Origin: Burkholderiales bacterium
Lineage (GTDB): Bacteria; Pseudomonadota; Gammaproteobacteria; Burkholderiales; Burkholderiaceae_C
Direction: 5' to 3'
DNA length: 64,000 nucleotides
Assembly: GCA_021414305.1 (NCBI GenBank)
Contig: JAIOOS010000006.1
Location: 495,912 to 559,911 of the forward strand
Shown: positions 45,618 through 55,284 of the stretch, piece by piece
How positions within the stretch are numbered: position 1 is the stretch's first letter
Layout of the letters: every line of letters starts with the position of its first letter
Translations under genes and position numbers: made by a program
Notes under the pieces: model-generated
Told to the model about the DNA's origin: nothing
Seen by the model: only the letters and a program-made list of their open reading frames with translations
Databases searched by the model: none

Positions 45618-46352
45618 TCACACAAGGGTCACGCTGGCAGCAAAGAAGTAGCCTGTGCCGCGCACAGTCTTGATGAGCTGTGGCGCTTCGGGGTCCGGTT
45701 CGATCTTGCGGCGCACGCGCACCACCAGCTGGTCGATCGTGCGATCGGTGGGTGACCAGTCGTGACCTTTCAGCAGGTCCATGATGTTGTCGCGCGAGAG
45801 GATGCGCCCGGGCCGCTGCACCAGCAGTTCAAGCAGGTTGAATTCGAGGGTCGTCAGCGACTGCTCGACACCAGCCCTGGACACCAGGGCACGGCGGGCC
45901 GGCTCCAGCACCCAATTGCCGAACGCGTAGCGCTCGTCCTTCGACGGCGCCGGTTCCGGTGGGACCTTGGCGGTGCCGTCGTAACGCCTTAGCACGGCTC
46001 GCACCCTTGCCAGCACCTCGCGGCCCTCGAACGGCTTGACGATGTAGTCGTCAGCACCCAGCTCAAGGCCGACCACCCGGTCGATCGTGTCGCCGACTCC
46101 GGTGATCATGATGATCGGCACCTTGCTGGAAGCGCGGAACTCCCTGGCCAGCGTCAGCCCATCATCAGCACCCAGGCGCAGGTCCAGCGTGACCAGATCA
46201 GGCACTTGCTGGTTGAACCAGTGCCGCGCCTCGGCCGCGTCCTGCGCCTCGACCACCACGAACCCGTCGCGCACCAGCACCCGGCGCAAGAGCACTCTCA
46301 CCTCAGCATCGTCGTCGACGATCAGGATTCGCGCCGGGCGCTCAGCGGCCAT
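45618..46352 (-). CDS. OmpR/PhoB-type response regulator
   Basis: The 244-residue protein has a receiver domain (DDD acidic pocket in ILIVDDDAEVRVLL, phospho-Asp in LVTLDLRLG near residue 57, Lys in DYIVKPFEG) and a winged-helix output (LTTLEFNLLELLVQRPGRIL, TIDQLVVRVRRKIEPD, VRGTGYFF). It converges with the hybrid kinase gene, 3 bp between the stops, and is the likely partner. Target genes are not known. Confidence 0.9.
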   Translation of the reverse strand: MAAERPARILIVDDDAEVRVLLRRVLVRDGFVVVEAQDAAEARHWFNQQVPDLVTLDLRLGADDGLTLAREFRASSKVPIIMITGVGDTIDRVVGLELGADDYIVKPFEGREVLARVRAVLRRYDGTAKVPPEPAPSKDERYAFGNWVLEPARRALVSRAGVEQSLTTLEFNLLELLVQRPGRILSRDNIMDLLKGHDWSPTDRTIDQLVVRVRRKIEPDPEAPQLIKTVRGTGYFFAASVTLV

Positions 46353-46500
46353 GTTCGACTCTGGCCACGGACTTGTCGTTGCGGAAACTTGTTCTCATAC
46401 GAAATCATACAAAAGGACCTCAGACCTGTGACCTGATCTCCTTACCTTTGCGCCATGACCACGGCGCCAGGAGCGCGCCGACAGCCAAGGAAGGGGCGCC

Positions 46501-46914
46501 ATGAACGACACGATCGCGAGATTCAGTCTCCTATTGCGCGGCAGGATGCAGGCGCTGCACGAGCGCGTTGAGGCACTCGACCTGCGGTCGAAACTCAATC
46601 CGGATCGCGCCGAAGACGAGGTTCGCGAGCACGCGCAGGCGCTTGCTGCGCTGTCCTGCAGGCACAAGGCTGCGCAGGATGCTGCCCATGCGGAGGTGAC
46701 CCGCTGGGCGGAAGACGCGCACAGCGACGTCGCGCAGTGGAAGACCCGGCGCGATGCCAATGGACTGGCGGCCCATGCCGATCGAGCGGACCGGGCGGCG
46801 CAGGCCGCTTTCGAACTCGCCATCGCCAGCTTGCAACGGGCTGAACTGGTCATGCTGCAGGCCTGGCTGGCCCGCTCCGACGCTGAAGCCGCAAACCGCG
46901 CCAAGGCTGCCTGA
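46501..46914 (+). CDS. Small coiled-coil protein, paralogue of the 59684 product
   Basis: The 137-residue protein is helical throughout with no signal or membrane segment. Its C-terminal half ([20 protein letters not shown], then an [17 protein letters not shown] run) has the same spacing and residues as the 135-residue protein at 59684-60091. GAAGGGG precedes the ATG. It sits 44 bp before the sigma-54 activator gene. Function unknown; I do not recognise a named family. Confidence 0.7.
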   Translation: MNDTIARFSLLLRGRMQALHERVEALDLRSKLNPDRAEDEVREHAQALAALSCRHKAAQDAAHAEVTRWAEDAHSDVAQWKTRRDANGLAAHADRADRAAQAAFELAIASLQRAELVMLQAWLARSDAEAANRAKAA

Positions 46915-46958
46915 CACGGGCGCGTGGAGCCGCAACAAGACACCAAGGAGGAACGAGC

Positions 46959-49109
46959 ATGGGTTTGGAGCTGATTTCGAGTGACGTGAAGATCGCGCCC
47001 TTGTCGATGGCCGCCTCGGCCAGGGCGGGCGTGGTGCGCTCGGGTGGCCAACACGAAGGACCGGCCCCACACGACGACGCCATCACCAACCTCGTCAGCG
47101 TGCTGGCGAGCAGCAGGGACTTCGAGAGTTTCCTCGCCGCGGTACACGACGCCCTGCGCGATTCGGACGCCGTCGACGGCGTGGCCGTGGCGGTGTCCGA
47201 CGAAGACCCGAAGGGGCTGCGCCACTACAGGACCGTGTCGGACCTGCCCGCATCAACGCCTGCTGACGATGCACACCTTGCGGGTGACGCGCCGGAGATT
47301 CTGGCGTGGCGTCAGCAGCAGCCGGTGTACGTCCCGGACCTGGCACAGGACAAGCGCTTTGTCCGATCAAAGGATGGGCCCCGAGAAGGCGGCTACCGAT
47401 CGTACGCCGCGTTTCCTTTGCTCACGGCCGAAAAGAGGCTCGGCGTGATGGCCTTCGGGAGCCTCGAGGCGCGCGCGTTCGGCGACGCAACGCGCGACCG
47501 GATGGGCCGCGTGGCGGCACTCGTGGCCTTTGCACTCGATCACCGCCTGACCGCCCAGCGTGCGGACAAACTGCAGGATCAGGCCGTGCGACAGCGTGGC
47601 CAACTCGCCATGTCGATGGCCATCACCGACACGTTGGTGGCCGCACGCGGCCTGGAGGCCGTGCTGAAAGGTGTGTCGGTCTGCCTGAAACAGGTGATCG
47701 AGCACGACGCCGCCAGTCTCGCGCTCTACTGCAACCAGACGGGCCGCCTGAAGGTCATGGCCTTCGACGAAAGCGGGCCGGGCGATGCCATGTTCAGGTT
47801 CGAAGACGAGCCACCCGCTGGTTCGCTGTTTGGCTGCGTGCTGAAGACCCGCGCCCCCCTTGCAAGAGAAAGGCTCGATACCGCCGAGTTCCCGTTCGAC
47901 CCCACGGTCGCACGCGTGGTGGCCAGCGGCTTCGTTTCCACCTGCACGGTACCGCTGGCCTTGAGAGGGCAGGTCATCGGCGTCTTGAACGTCGGACGAC
48001 GTCGTCTTGCCGCATTCTCTGGTGCAGAAGTCGCCGTGCTCGGCCAGGCTGGCGCCCAAATGGTGCTGGCCATCGAGCATGCGATGGCGCTTGAAGAAGT
48101 CCGGGCCCTGAAGGAACGGCTCGCCGACGACAACCGCTACCTCGCTGAAGAAATCCACACCCTTCACAACTTCGACGAGATCGTGGGCGACAGCCCGGCG
48201 CTGACCAAGGTGCTGGACCTGGTCAGCGTCGTGGCGCCGACCGATTCGACCGTGCTGATCGAGGGCGAGACCGGCACGGGCAAGGAGCTCATCGCGCGCG
48301 CCATCCACGACCGCAGCCCGCGCCGCGACCGCCCGTTGATCAAGGTGAATTGCGCTGCCATTCCCGCCGGCCTGATCGAAAGCGAGCTGTTCGGGCACGA
48401 GAAAGGCGCGTTCACGGGCGCCACCTCGCAGCGCAAGGGCAAGTTCGAGCTCGCCAACGGCGGCACGATCTTTCTCGACGAGATCGGCGACCTGCCGCGC
48501 GACATGCAGGTCAAGCTGCTGCGCGCGTTGCAGGAGCGCGAGATCGAGCGCGTGGGCGGCGAAAAGACGATCACGCTGGACGTCCGGGTGATCGCAGCCA
48601 CCAACGTGGACCTCAAGAAGAAGGTGGGCGACAACGAGTTTCGTGCCGACCTCTACTACCGGCTCAACGTGTTTCCCTTGCAGTTGCCGCCGCTGCGAGA
48701 GCGACGCGGTGACATCCCGCTGCTGGTCAATTGGTTCACCCAGAAGATGTCGCGCACCATGCGCAAGGGCATCGAATCGGTTCCGACCGACGCCATGCGC
48801 GCGCTTGAAGCGTACCCGTGGCCCGGCAACATCCGCGAACTGGAAAACGTGATCGAACGAGCCGTCATCCTGAGCCCTGGCCCAGCGCTTGAAGTGCCCC
48901 CGGGGGCGCTGCCGGCCGTCGCCACGCTTTGTCCGACGAGTGTCGCCAGCGATGCGCTGGAAGCGATCGAGCGCGATCACATGTTGCGCGTGCTGACCGA
49001 ATGCCGCTGGGTTCTCAGCGGCCCACGAGGCGCGGCTATCCGGCTGGGCCTCAAGCGCACCACCTTGCAGTCGCGCATGGAACGCATGGGCATCACTCGA
49101 CCTGTCTGA
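46959..49109 (+). CDS. FhlA-like sigma-54 activator (two GAF domains, AAA+, Fis HTH)
   Basis: The 716-residue protein has two GAF sensor domains (about 45-190 and 215-375) and a sigma-54 AAA+ domain (about 405-640). The latter shows Walker A GETGTGKE (about 435), the GAFTGA loop that contacts sigma-54 (about 485), Walker [12 protein letters not shown] and the arginine-finger region. A Fis-type helix-turn-helix (about 665-712; [20 protein letters not shown]) ends it. The RTTLQSRM recognition helix is close to FhlA/HyfR, whose E. coli members respond to formate. It is the best candidate to bind the TGCCG-N6-CGGCA dyads at five promoters in this window. Confidence 0.92.
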   Translation: MGLELISSDVKIAPLSMAASARAGVVRSGGQHEGPAPHDDAITNLVSVLASSRDFESFLAAVHDALRDSDAVDGVAVAVSDEDPKGLRHYRTVSDLPASTPADDAHLAGDAPEILAWRQQQPVYVPDLAQDKRFVRSKDGPREGGYRSYAAFPLLTAEKRLGVMAFGSLEARAFGDATRDRMGRVAALVAFALDHRLTAQRADKLQDQAVRQRGQLAMSMAITDTLVAARGLEAVLKGVSVCLKQVIEHDAASLALYCNQTGRLKVMAFDESGPGDAMFRFEDEPPAGSLFGCVLKTRAPLARERLDTAEFPFDPTVARVVASGFVSTCTVPLALRGQVIGVLNVGRRRLAAFSGAEVAVLGQAGAQMVLAIEHAMALEEVRALKERLADDNRYLAEEIHTLHNFDEIVGDSPALTKVLDLVSVVAPTDSTVLIEGETGTGKELIARAIHDRSPRRDRPLIKVNCAAIPAGLIESELFGHEKGAFTGATSQRKGKFELANGGTIFLDEIGDLPRDMQVKLLRALQEREIERVGGEKTITLDVRVIAATNVDLKKKVGDNEFRADLYYRLNVFPLQLPPLRERRGDIPLLVNWFTQKMSRTMRKGIESVPTDAMRALEAYPWPGNIRELENVIERAVILSPGPALEVPPGALPAVATLCPTSVASDALEAIERDHMLRVLTECRWVLSGPRGAAIRLGLKRTTLQSRMERMGITRPV

Positions 49110-49139
49110 CGAAGGCCTGGTCACAACACCAGACCTTCG
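49110..49139. terminator. Hairpin after the sigma-54 activator gene
   Basis: CGAAGGCCTGGT (49110-49121) pairs with ACCAGACCTTCG (49128-49139) with one mismatch and a 6-base loop, directly after the stop codon. No T-run follows, so termination is likely but not certain. Confidence 0.55.
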
Positions 49140-49217
49140 GCCGATGCGACCGCTCTGAACGCCAACGCATCGAGCCAACCCTTATCCCTGATCAAACCCA
49201 ACAAGGACACTTTTCAA

Positions 49218-50792
49218 ATGACAAAGCAACGCAAAGCCTATCTGGTCGGTGGTGGCATCGGGTCGATGGCCGCAGCCGCCTTCATGATCCGCGACGGCGC
49301 CATGGCTGGCGGTGATATCTCCATCTTCGAGGCTCTGCCGCTGGCCGGCGGCAGCATGGACGGCGCAGGCATGCCGGACGCCGGTTATTCGCTGCGCGGC
49401 GGGCGCATGCTCACGACCGACAACTACGAATGCGTGTGGGGCTTGTTCAAGACCATCCCGTCGTTGAGCAACCCAGGCAAGTCTGTATACGACGAAACCA
49501 TCGACTTCAACGAGCGCATCAAGACAAACTCCGGGGCACGTCTGGTGGACGCCAACCGCGCCATTCGGAACGTTTCGTCGATGGGCTTCTCCATGGCGGA
49601 CCGAATCGAACTCGTCAAACTCGTCGAGGCCAGCGAAGAAAATCTTGGCAACGACCGGATCACGGACTGGTTGTCGCCGTCGTTCTTCGAGACCAACTTC
49701 TGGTACATGTGGGCCACGACGTTTGCGTTCCAACCCTGGCACAGTGCGGTGGAGTTCAAACGCTACCTGCATCGTTTCATGAAGGAGTTTTCCCGCATTG
49801 GAACGCTGGAAGGCGTCAAGCGGACGATCTACAACCAATACGACTCGCTGGTTCGTCCTCTGGAAGCCTGGCTGCTGTCCCAGGGCGTTCAGTTCCTGAA
49901 GGATTGCAAGGTCACCGATCTGCAGTTGAGCACCGATGACGGCAAGGTTGGGGTGAGCGCCATCGAGTACCTGCGCCATGGCGAGCTTGGACGAATCGAC
50001 GTCAGCGAAGGCGACCTGGTCTTCTTCCAGAATGGCTCGATGACCGACGCCTCCAGTCTTGGGTCGATGACGAGCGCACCCAGGAAGCTGACCAAAGACG
50101 ACAGTGGTGGTTGGCTGCTTTGGGAGAAGCTGGCCCAAGGCCGCCCCGAGTTCGGCAACCCCGCCGCGTTCAACGCCAGCATCCCCGAGTCGTACTGGTT
50201 GTCTTTCACGGTGACGCTGAAGGACAGGGCGTTCTTCGACAAGATGCAGGCGTTTTCGGGCAACGCCGCCGGCACAGGTGCGCTCGTGACATTCATGAAG
50301 TCGAACTGGTTGATGTCGGTGGTCTTGGCGCACCAGCCGCATTTCTTGAACCAGCCCGATGACGTTCAGGTCTTCTGGGGATACGCGCTGCATCCCGATC
50401 GCGTGGGCGATTTCGTCGCCAAGCCCATGTCCGATTGCACGGGCGCCGAGATTCTCCAGGAACTGTGCGGGCATTTGAACTTCGACATGAACACCACCTT
50501 TGCCGCCGCGAACTGCATTCCGTGCCGGCTGCCCTACATCACCAGCATGTTCATGCCACGCACGGCCACGGACCGGCCGCTGCCTGTGCCGAAGAACTCC
50601 AGGAACCTGGCCTTCATCAGCCAGTTCGTCGAGATCCCGGAGGACGTCGTGTTCACGGTCGAATACTCGGTACGCGTCGCGCAAATGGCTGTCTACGAGT
50701 TGCTTGGCATCGACCGCGAGATTCCGCCGATCCTGCATCACGACAAGTCCATCAAGGTGAACTTCGACGCGTTGGTCAAGGCTTTCAAGTGA
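49218..50792 (+). CDS. ohyA: Oleate hydratase
   Basis: The 524-residue flavoprotein has the oleate hydratase N-terminus with the FAD-binding glycine motif (AYLVGGGIGSMAAAAFMIRD), the flavin region GGSMDGAGMPDAGYSLRGGR with the catalytic-loop MLTTDNYEC, and downstream signatures FWYMWATTFAFQPWHSAVEF and EYSVRVAQMAVYELL. It adds water to cis-unsaturated fatty acids at the membrane, giving hydroxystearate-type products, often linked to fatty-acid detoxification. No sigma-54 promoter is seen in front of it. It has its own gap of 108 bp and a terminator-like stem after the stop. Confidence 0.95.
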   Translation: MTKQRKAYLVGGGIGSMAAAAFMIRDGAMAGGDISIFEALPLAGGSMDGAGMPDAGYSLRGGRMLTTDNYECVWGLFKTIPSLSNPGKSVYDETIDFNERIKTNSGARLVDANRAIRNVSSMGFSMADRIELVKLVEASEENLGNDRITDWLSPSFFETNFWYMWATTFAFQPWHSAVEFKRYLHRFMKEFSRIGTLEGVKRTIYNQYDSLVRPLEAWLLSQGVQFLKDCKVTDLQLSTDDGKVGVSAIEYLRHGELGRIDVSEGDLVFFQNGSMTDASSLGSMTSAPRKLTKDDSGGWLLWEKLAQGRPEFGNPAAFNASIPESYWLSFTVTLKDRAFFDKMQAFSGNAAGTGALVTFMKSNWLMSVVLAHQPHFLNQPDDVQVFWGYALHPDRVGDFVAKPMSDCTGAEILQELCGHLNFDMNTTFAAANCIPCRLPYITSMFMPRTATDRPLPVPKNSRNLAFISQFVEIPEDVVFTVEYSVRVAQMAVYELLGIDREIPPILHHDKSIKVNFDALVKAFK

Positions 50793-50799
50793 GGACGAC

Positions 50800-50814
50800 C
50801 GTCGTCAAACGACG
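50800..50814. terminator. Short hairpin after ohyA
   Basis: CGTCGT-CAA-ACGACG forms a 6-bp GC-rich stem 7 bp after the ohyA stop. No T-run follows, so strength is uncertain. Confidence 0.4.
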
Positions 50815-51001
50815 AGCAGGCTGGCGAGACCATTCACGCATTTACTGTGCCAATTGCAACATTGCGGAGCCCTGGGTCCCAGACAACCCACCGTATGTCG
50901 GTGTCCATCCGCATGTGCCGGACAGGCCCAGTGCTGCCAACGGGCGGGCAGCGTCCGAAAGGATGTCCGGCGTCTCGTGTCCCGCCTGAGGAGATCGCGC
51001 C

Positions 51002-51973
51002 ATGACCACATCTGCGCGGCGTACAGCACTTCGCACCATGAAAGCCGTCAGGATTCACGAGTACGGCAACGGCAATGTCCTGCGCTACGAAGACGCGCCG
51101 GTTCCGGACATCGCACCAGACGACTTGCTGGTGCGCGCTGTGGCCGCGTCGGTCAACCCGGTCGACTGGAAGGTGCGCGAGGGCCACCTCCGGTCGATGA
51201 TCCGCCACCCGATGCCCTTGACGCTGGGTTGGGACGTCTCGGGTGTCGTGGAGGCGATCGGCGCCGAGGTCACCCGCTTCAAGGTCGGCGACGCCGTTTT
51301 CTCGCGCCCGGACATCCAGCGCAATGGCACCTATGCCGAGTACGTGGCCGTGCGCGAGAGCGAGGCTGCGCACAAGCCGCGGACGATCTCGCACGTCGAA
51401 GCCGCGTCCTTGCCCCTGGCCGGCATCACGGCCTGGGAAGCACTGCTTGCTGCCGGCAGGCTTGCGGCGCAGCAGCGTGTGCTGATCCACGCTGGCGCGG
51501 GTGGTGTCGGCTCGCTGGCGGTGCAACTCGCCCGCGCGCAGGGGGCCCACGTCATCGCCACCGCTTCGGCGAGCAACCGGGCACTGGTCTGGTCACTGGG
51601 GGCGGATGAGGTGATCGATTACCGCTCGCAGCGCTTCTCGGACGCCGTGCGCGACGTCGACCTGGTGTTCGACACCATCGGCGGCGAAACGCAGGAGCTG
51701 TCCTGGTCGGTCCTCAAGCCGGGCGGCACGCTCGTCTCGATCATCAGCCCGCCGTCACAGGATCGTGCGCTAGCACTTGGCATGCACGGCGCGTTCGTCT
51801 TCATCGAGCCGAACGCGGCCATCCTGGCGGAACTCGCCGGGCGTGTCGATATGGGCAAGTTGCGGCCCATCGTTGGCGCGGAGTTCGCTCTCGAAGACGT
51901 GGCCAAGGCCCATGCCTTCAGCGAGACCGGCCGAGCCGTGGGCAAGATCGTCCTCTACGTCGGCCGGCCATGA
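51002..51973 (+). CDS. NADPH-dependent quinone oxidoreductase (MDR, zinc-independent)
   Basis: The 323-residue protein has a GroES-like domain (VRIHEYGNGNVLRYEDAPVP, ASVNPVDWKVREG) and a Rossmann domain (VLIHAGAGGVGSLAVQLARA, GADEVIDYRSQ). No zinc ligands are seen, as in NADP-dependent quinone reductases. GAGGAG lies 8 nt before ATG 51002; a second ATG at 51038 matches the family start better. It is an intact paralogue of the inversion-broken gene near 16 kb. Confidence 0.88.
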   Translation: MTTSARRTALRTMKAVRIHEYGNGNVLRYEDAPVPDIAPDDLLVRAVAASVNPVDWKVREGHLRSMIRHPMPLTLGWDVSGVVEAIGAEVTRFKVGDAVFSRPDIQRNGTYAEYVAVRESEAAHKPRTISHVEAASLPLAGITAWEALLAAGRLAAQQRVLIHAGAGGVGSLAVQLARAQGAHVIATASASNRALVWSLGADEVIDYRSQRFSDAVRDVDLVFDTIGGETQELSWSVLKPGGTLVSIISPPSQDRALALGMHGAFVFIEPNAAILAELAGRVDMGKLRPIVGAEFALEDVAKAHAFSETGRAVGKIVLYVGRP

Positions 51974-51985
51974 ACCAGAGCTGGA

Positions 51986-52016
51986 CGCCAGACTCCGCAA
52001 ATGAGGAGGTCTGGCG
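51986..52016. terminator. Bidirectional hairpin between convergent genes
   Basis: CGCCAGACTCC (51986-51996) pairs with GGAGGTCTGGCG (52005-52016) with one bulge. It lies between the oxidoreductase (+) and arcC (-) and could stop both transcripts. Confidence 0.5.
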
Positions 52017-52074
52017 CTAAACGGTGGTCATGCCAGGGCATCGATTGCCCAGTGTGGAGGTGCGCGCACCCGAG

Positions 52075-52995
52075 TCAGGCCTGCGCATCAAGACAGATCT
52101 CCGTCCCCGCGTCCCGCGCCAGCATGGCCTCTATCCGGTCGAGTGAGCCGATGACTGCACGGCGCCCGGTCGCACTCACGAACGCACAGGCGGCGGCGAC
52201 CTTCGGGCCCATCGAACCAGTCGAGAACGTATGTTGGGTCAGCTCTGTGGGCGTCACACGCCCAAGCGCGCGCTGCGTTGGTTTGCCCCAGTCGGCATAG
52301 ACCGCCGGCACGTCGGTGGCGATCACCAGGCAATCGGCCTGCAACTGGCGGGCAAGCACGGCGCTGCACAAGTCCTTGTCGATGACAGCCTCGACGCCGT
52401 GCAGTTCGTCGCCGCTGCCGCTGCGTGCGACGGGAATGCCGCCACCACCGGCGGCAATGACCACCGCACCTCGCTCGAGCAGCCACTGGATCGGGTCCAG
52501 ACCAAGGACGCGAAGCGGTTGCGGCGAGGCCACCACACGCCGGTAGCCTATGCCGTCCGGCGCCACTGTCCAATGCCGCGCCGCGCCAATCTGCTCGGCC
52601 TGGGCCTGCGTGTAGACGGGCCCGATCGGCTTGCTCGGGCGCTCGAAGGCCGGGTCGGCCGGATCGACTTCGACCCGCGTCAGGAGCGTCGCCACGCGGC
52701 GCGAAGCTGGCAGCCGATTGGCCAGTTCCTGTTCGAGCAGGTAACCGATCATGCCTTCGGTTTCGGCGCCCAGCACATCCAGCGGGTAGGCTTCGACGGG
52801 GGTGTAGGCGGCGGCCTGCAGCGCCAAGAGGCCCACCTGCGGACCGTTGCCGTGGGTGACGACCAGTTCGTTCGACGCCGCCACGCGGGCGATCTGCTCG
52901 GCAGCGCGGCGGATATTGGCCAGCTGGTTCTCGGCGCTCAGCGCTTCACCGCGATGCAGCAACGCGTTGCCACCCAGTGCGATGACGACTCTCAT
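52075..52995 (-). CDS. arcC: Carbamate kinase
   Basis: The 306-residue protein has the carbamate kinase pattern: [43 protein letters not shown] and [12 protein letters not shown]. It makes ATP from carbamoyl phosphate, the ATP-yielding step of the arginine deiminase pathway. The start at 52995 is used because GAGGTGG lies upstream and the family begins MRVV. It is last in the porin-arcDABC operon, 7 bp after arcB. Confidence 0.95.
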   Translation of the reverse strand: MRVVIALGGNALLHRGEALSAENQLANIRRAAEQIARVAASNELVVTHGNGPQVGLLALQAAAYTPVEAYPLDVLGAETEGMIGYLLEQELANRLPASRRVATLLTRVEVDPADPAFERPSKPIGPVYTQAQAEQIGAARHWTVAPDGIGYRRVVASPQPLRVLGLDPIQWLLERGAVVIAAGGGGIPVARSGSGDELHGVEAVIDKDLCSAVLARQLQADCLVIATDVPAVYADWGKPTQRALGRVTPTELTQHTFSTGSMGPKVAAACAFVSATGRRAVIGSLDRIEAMLARDAGTEICLDAQA

Positions 52996-53002
52996 GCCCA
53001 CC

Positions 53003-54001
53003 TCATCCCAGGGTTGCCACCAACACGGCCTTGATGGTGTGCAGGCGATTCTCGGCCTGGGTGAACACGATCGAGGCGTCGGATTCGAACACCTCGTCGG
53101 TGACCTCGATCTCCTTGAGGCCGTAGCGCTCGTGGATCTGGCGGCCGACCTCGGTGTCTAGGTTGTGGAACGCAGGCAGGCAGTGCATGAAGCGCGTGCG
53201 CGGTTTGCCAGTGGCTTGCATCAGCGCCGCCGTCACCTGGTAGGGCATCAGCGCTTCGATACGTTGCTTCCAGGCCGCATCGGCCTCGCCCATCGACACC
53301 CACACATCGGTGTACAGGAAGTCGGCACCGGCCACGGCCTTGCGCGGGTCGGTCTCGATGGTGATGCGCGCACCCGTGCTGCGCGCCAGCTCGCGCATCT
53401 GCGCCACCAGCTCAGTCGGTGGCTGCAGCCCTTCGGGCGCGGCAATGCGCACGTCCATGCCCATCTGCGTGCCGCCCACCAGCAACGAACAACCCATGTT
53501 GAAGCGCGCGTCACCGAGGTAGCAGAACGACAGCTCGTGCAGCGGCCTTTCGCCGAATTCTTCCATCGTCAGCAGGTCGGCCAGGATCTGTGTCGGGTGC
53601 GATTCGTCGGTCAGGCCGTTCCACACCGGCACATGCGAATAGCGGGCCAGATCCTCGACCACGGTCTGATGGAATCCGCGGTACTCGAGGCCGTCGAACA
53701 TGCGCCCGAGCACGCGCGCCGTGTCCTTGAGAGACTCCTTGTGGCCGAGCTGGGAGCTGGCCGGATCGATGTAGGTCACATGGCCACCCTGGTCGTGCAC
53801 CGCCACTTCGAAGGCACAGCGGGTGCGTGTCGACGACTTCTCGAAGATCAGCGCGATGTTCTTGCCCTTCAGGCGCTGGTGTTCGGTGCCGGCGGCCTTG
53901 GCCCGTTTGAGCTCGGCCGACAGGTCGAGCAGGTAGCGGATGTCGCGCGGCGCGAAGTCCTTCAAGTCCAACAGGCTGCGGTTGCGCAGGTTGAATGTCA
54001 T
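53003..54001 (-). CDS. arcB: Catabolic ornithine carbamoyltransferase
   Basis: The 332-residue protein has the carbamoyl phosphate site SSTRTR, the [10 protein letters not shown] catalytic cysteine loop and the ornithine SMG loop ([13 protein letters not shown]). It cleaves citrulline to ornithine and carbamoyl phosphate here, judged by its place between arcA and arcC; sequence alone does not separate it from anabolic argF. ATG at 54001 is 29 bp after the arcA stop. Confidence 0.92.
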   Translation of the reverse strand: MTFNLRNRSLLDLKDFAPRDIRYLLDLSAELKRAKAAGTEHQRLKGKNIALIFEKSSTRTRCAFEVAVHDQGGHVTYIDPASSQLGHKESLKDTARVLGRMFDGLEYRGFHQTVVEDLARYSHVPVWNGLTDESHPTQILADLLTMEEFGERPLHELSFCYLGDARFNMGCSLLVGGTQMGMDVRIAAPEGLQPPTELVAQMRELARSTGARITIETDPRKAVAGADFLYTDVWVSMGEADAAWKQRIEALMPYQVTAALMQATGKPRTRFMHCLPAFHNLDTEVGRQIHERYGLKEIEVTDEVFESDASIVFTQAENRLHTIKAVLVATLG

Positions 54002-54030
54002 AGCGAATCCTATTTCGTGGTGGTGTGCGT

Positions 54031-55248
54031 TCAGAGCGGATCGCGTTCGATCGGGCACGACATGCAGTGGCTGCCGCCGCGTCCGCGGCCGAGTTCGCCG
54101 CTGGGGATCGTGATCACCTCGACGCCGGCCTTGCGCAGCAGCGTGTTGGTGTACGTGTTGCGGTTGTAGGCCATCACCACGCCGGGCGCGAGCGCCAGCA
54201 GGTTGTTCCCGTCGTCCCACTGTTCGCGTTCGGCCTCATAGGCATCGCCGCCGGTCTGCACGGTGCGCAAGCGCGGCAAGTCGAGTGCCTCTGCAACCAC
54301 GTCGACGAAGGGTTGGGCCTCGGTGCGAACGTCCAGACTGCCTTCGCGCTCACCTGGGCGGAGGCTGTGCACGCGAATCGCATGGACCATCTCGGGGAAC
54401 ACGGTCACCAAGTCCACATCGCAGAAGGTGAAGATGGTGTCCAGGTGCATGGCACCGCGTGATTTCGGGATCTGCGCCGCCAGCACGCGGCTGGCACCAC
54501 CGCTGGCGAAGAGCCGGCGCGCCAGCTGGCTCACCGCCTGCGGCGACGTGCGTTCGCCCATGCCCACCAGCACCACGCCGTTGCCGATGGGCATGACGTC
54601 GCCGCCTTCGAGCGAGGCCAGGCCGTGGTCGACGTCTGGATCGCCCCACCATTCCTTCGACAGGCCGGCGAAGACCGGATGGAAGCGGTAGATCGCTGTC
54701 ATCAGCAAGGTCTCCTGTCGCCTGGCCGGCCAGTACATCGGGCTAAGCACGACGCCGTCGCCAATCCAGCAACTGTTGTCGCGCGTGAAAAGCGTGTTGG
54801 GCAGCGGTGGCAACAGCAGGTCGGCAGGGCCGCTGAAGCGCGCCAGCAGGCCCTCGGCCTCGAAGGGCAACTCGGCGCGCGCCAGACCACCGATCAGGTG
54901 TTCGGCCAAGCGCGCAGGCGGCAAGGCCTCGAGCCAGGGATGCAGCGACGCGGCGAGTTCGGGGTCCATGAAGTCCGGACCGAGCTTGCGGTCGAGCACC
55001 CAGCGGCGTGCGGTCGGGTCGCTCATCACCTGTCCCAGCAGGTCATGCATCTCGAGCACCTCCACGCCGCGCTCGCTCATCGCCGTGGTGAACGCGTCAT
55101 GGTCGTTGCGGGCCTGCGAGACCCACAACACGTCGTCGAACAGCAGTTCGTGGCAGTTGGCTGGGGTCAGGCGCTTTTGCGCCAGGCCAGGCCGGCACAC
55201 CAGCACCTTGCGCAGGCGGCCGACTTCGGAAAAAACACCTCTGGTCAT
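54031..55248 (-). CDS. arcA: Arginine deiminase
   Basis: The 405-residue protein has the guanidino-group-modifying fold: [49 protein letters not shown] (catalytic His/Asp) and the C-terminal catalytic Cys in [14 protein letters not shown]. It converts arginine to citrulline and ammonia, which raises pH and feeds ATP synthesis. It starts 36 bp after arcD. Length is normal for the family. Confidence 0.95.
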   Translation of the reverse strand: MTRGVFSEVGRLRKVLVCRPGLAQKRLTPANCHELLFDDVLWVSQARNDHDAFTTAMSERGVEVLEMHDLLGQVMSDPTARRWVLDRKLGPDFMDPELAASLHPWLEALPPARLAEHLIGGLARAELPFEAEGLLARFSGPADLLLPPLPNTLFTRDNSCWIGDGVVLSPMYWPARRQETLLMTAIYRFHPVFAGLSKEWWGDPDVDHGLASLEGGDVMPIGNGVVLVGMGERTSPQAVSQLARRLFASGGASRVLAAQIPKSRGAMHLDTIFTFCDVDLVTVFPEMVHAIRVHSLRPGEREGSLDVRTEAQPFVDVVAEALDLPRLRTVQTGGDAYEAEREQWDDGNNLLALAPGVVMAYNRNTYTNTLLRKAGVEVITIPSGELGRGRGGSHCMSCPIERDPL

Positions 55249-55284
55249 TTCGATAGCTCCTGGATGGTTGGCGACACGCTGGTG

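Noticed and set aside
47340..47358. TGGCACAGGACAAGC, a sigma-54-like match inside the activator gene
   Set aside because: It lies in coding sequence, the -12 is AAGC and no dyads lie upstream.
47367..49178. 603-codon minus-strand frame opposite the sigma-54 activator
   Set aside because: It is antisense to GAF and AAA+ motifs; composition is not protein-like.
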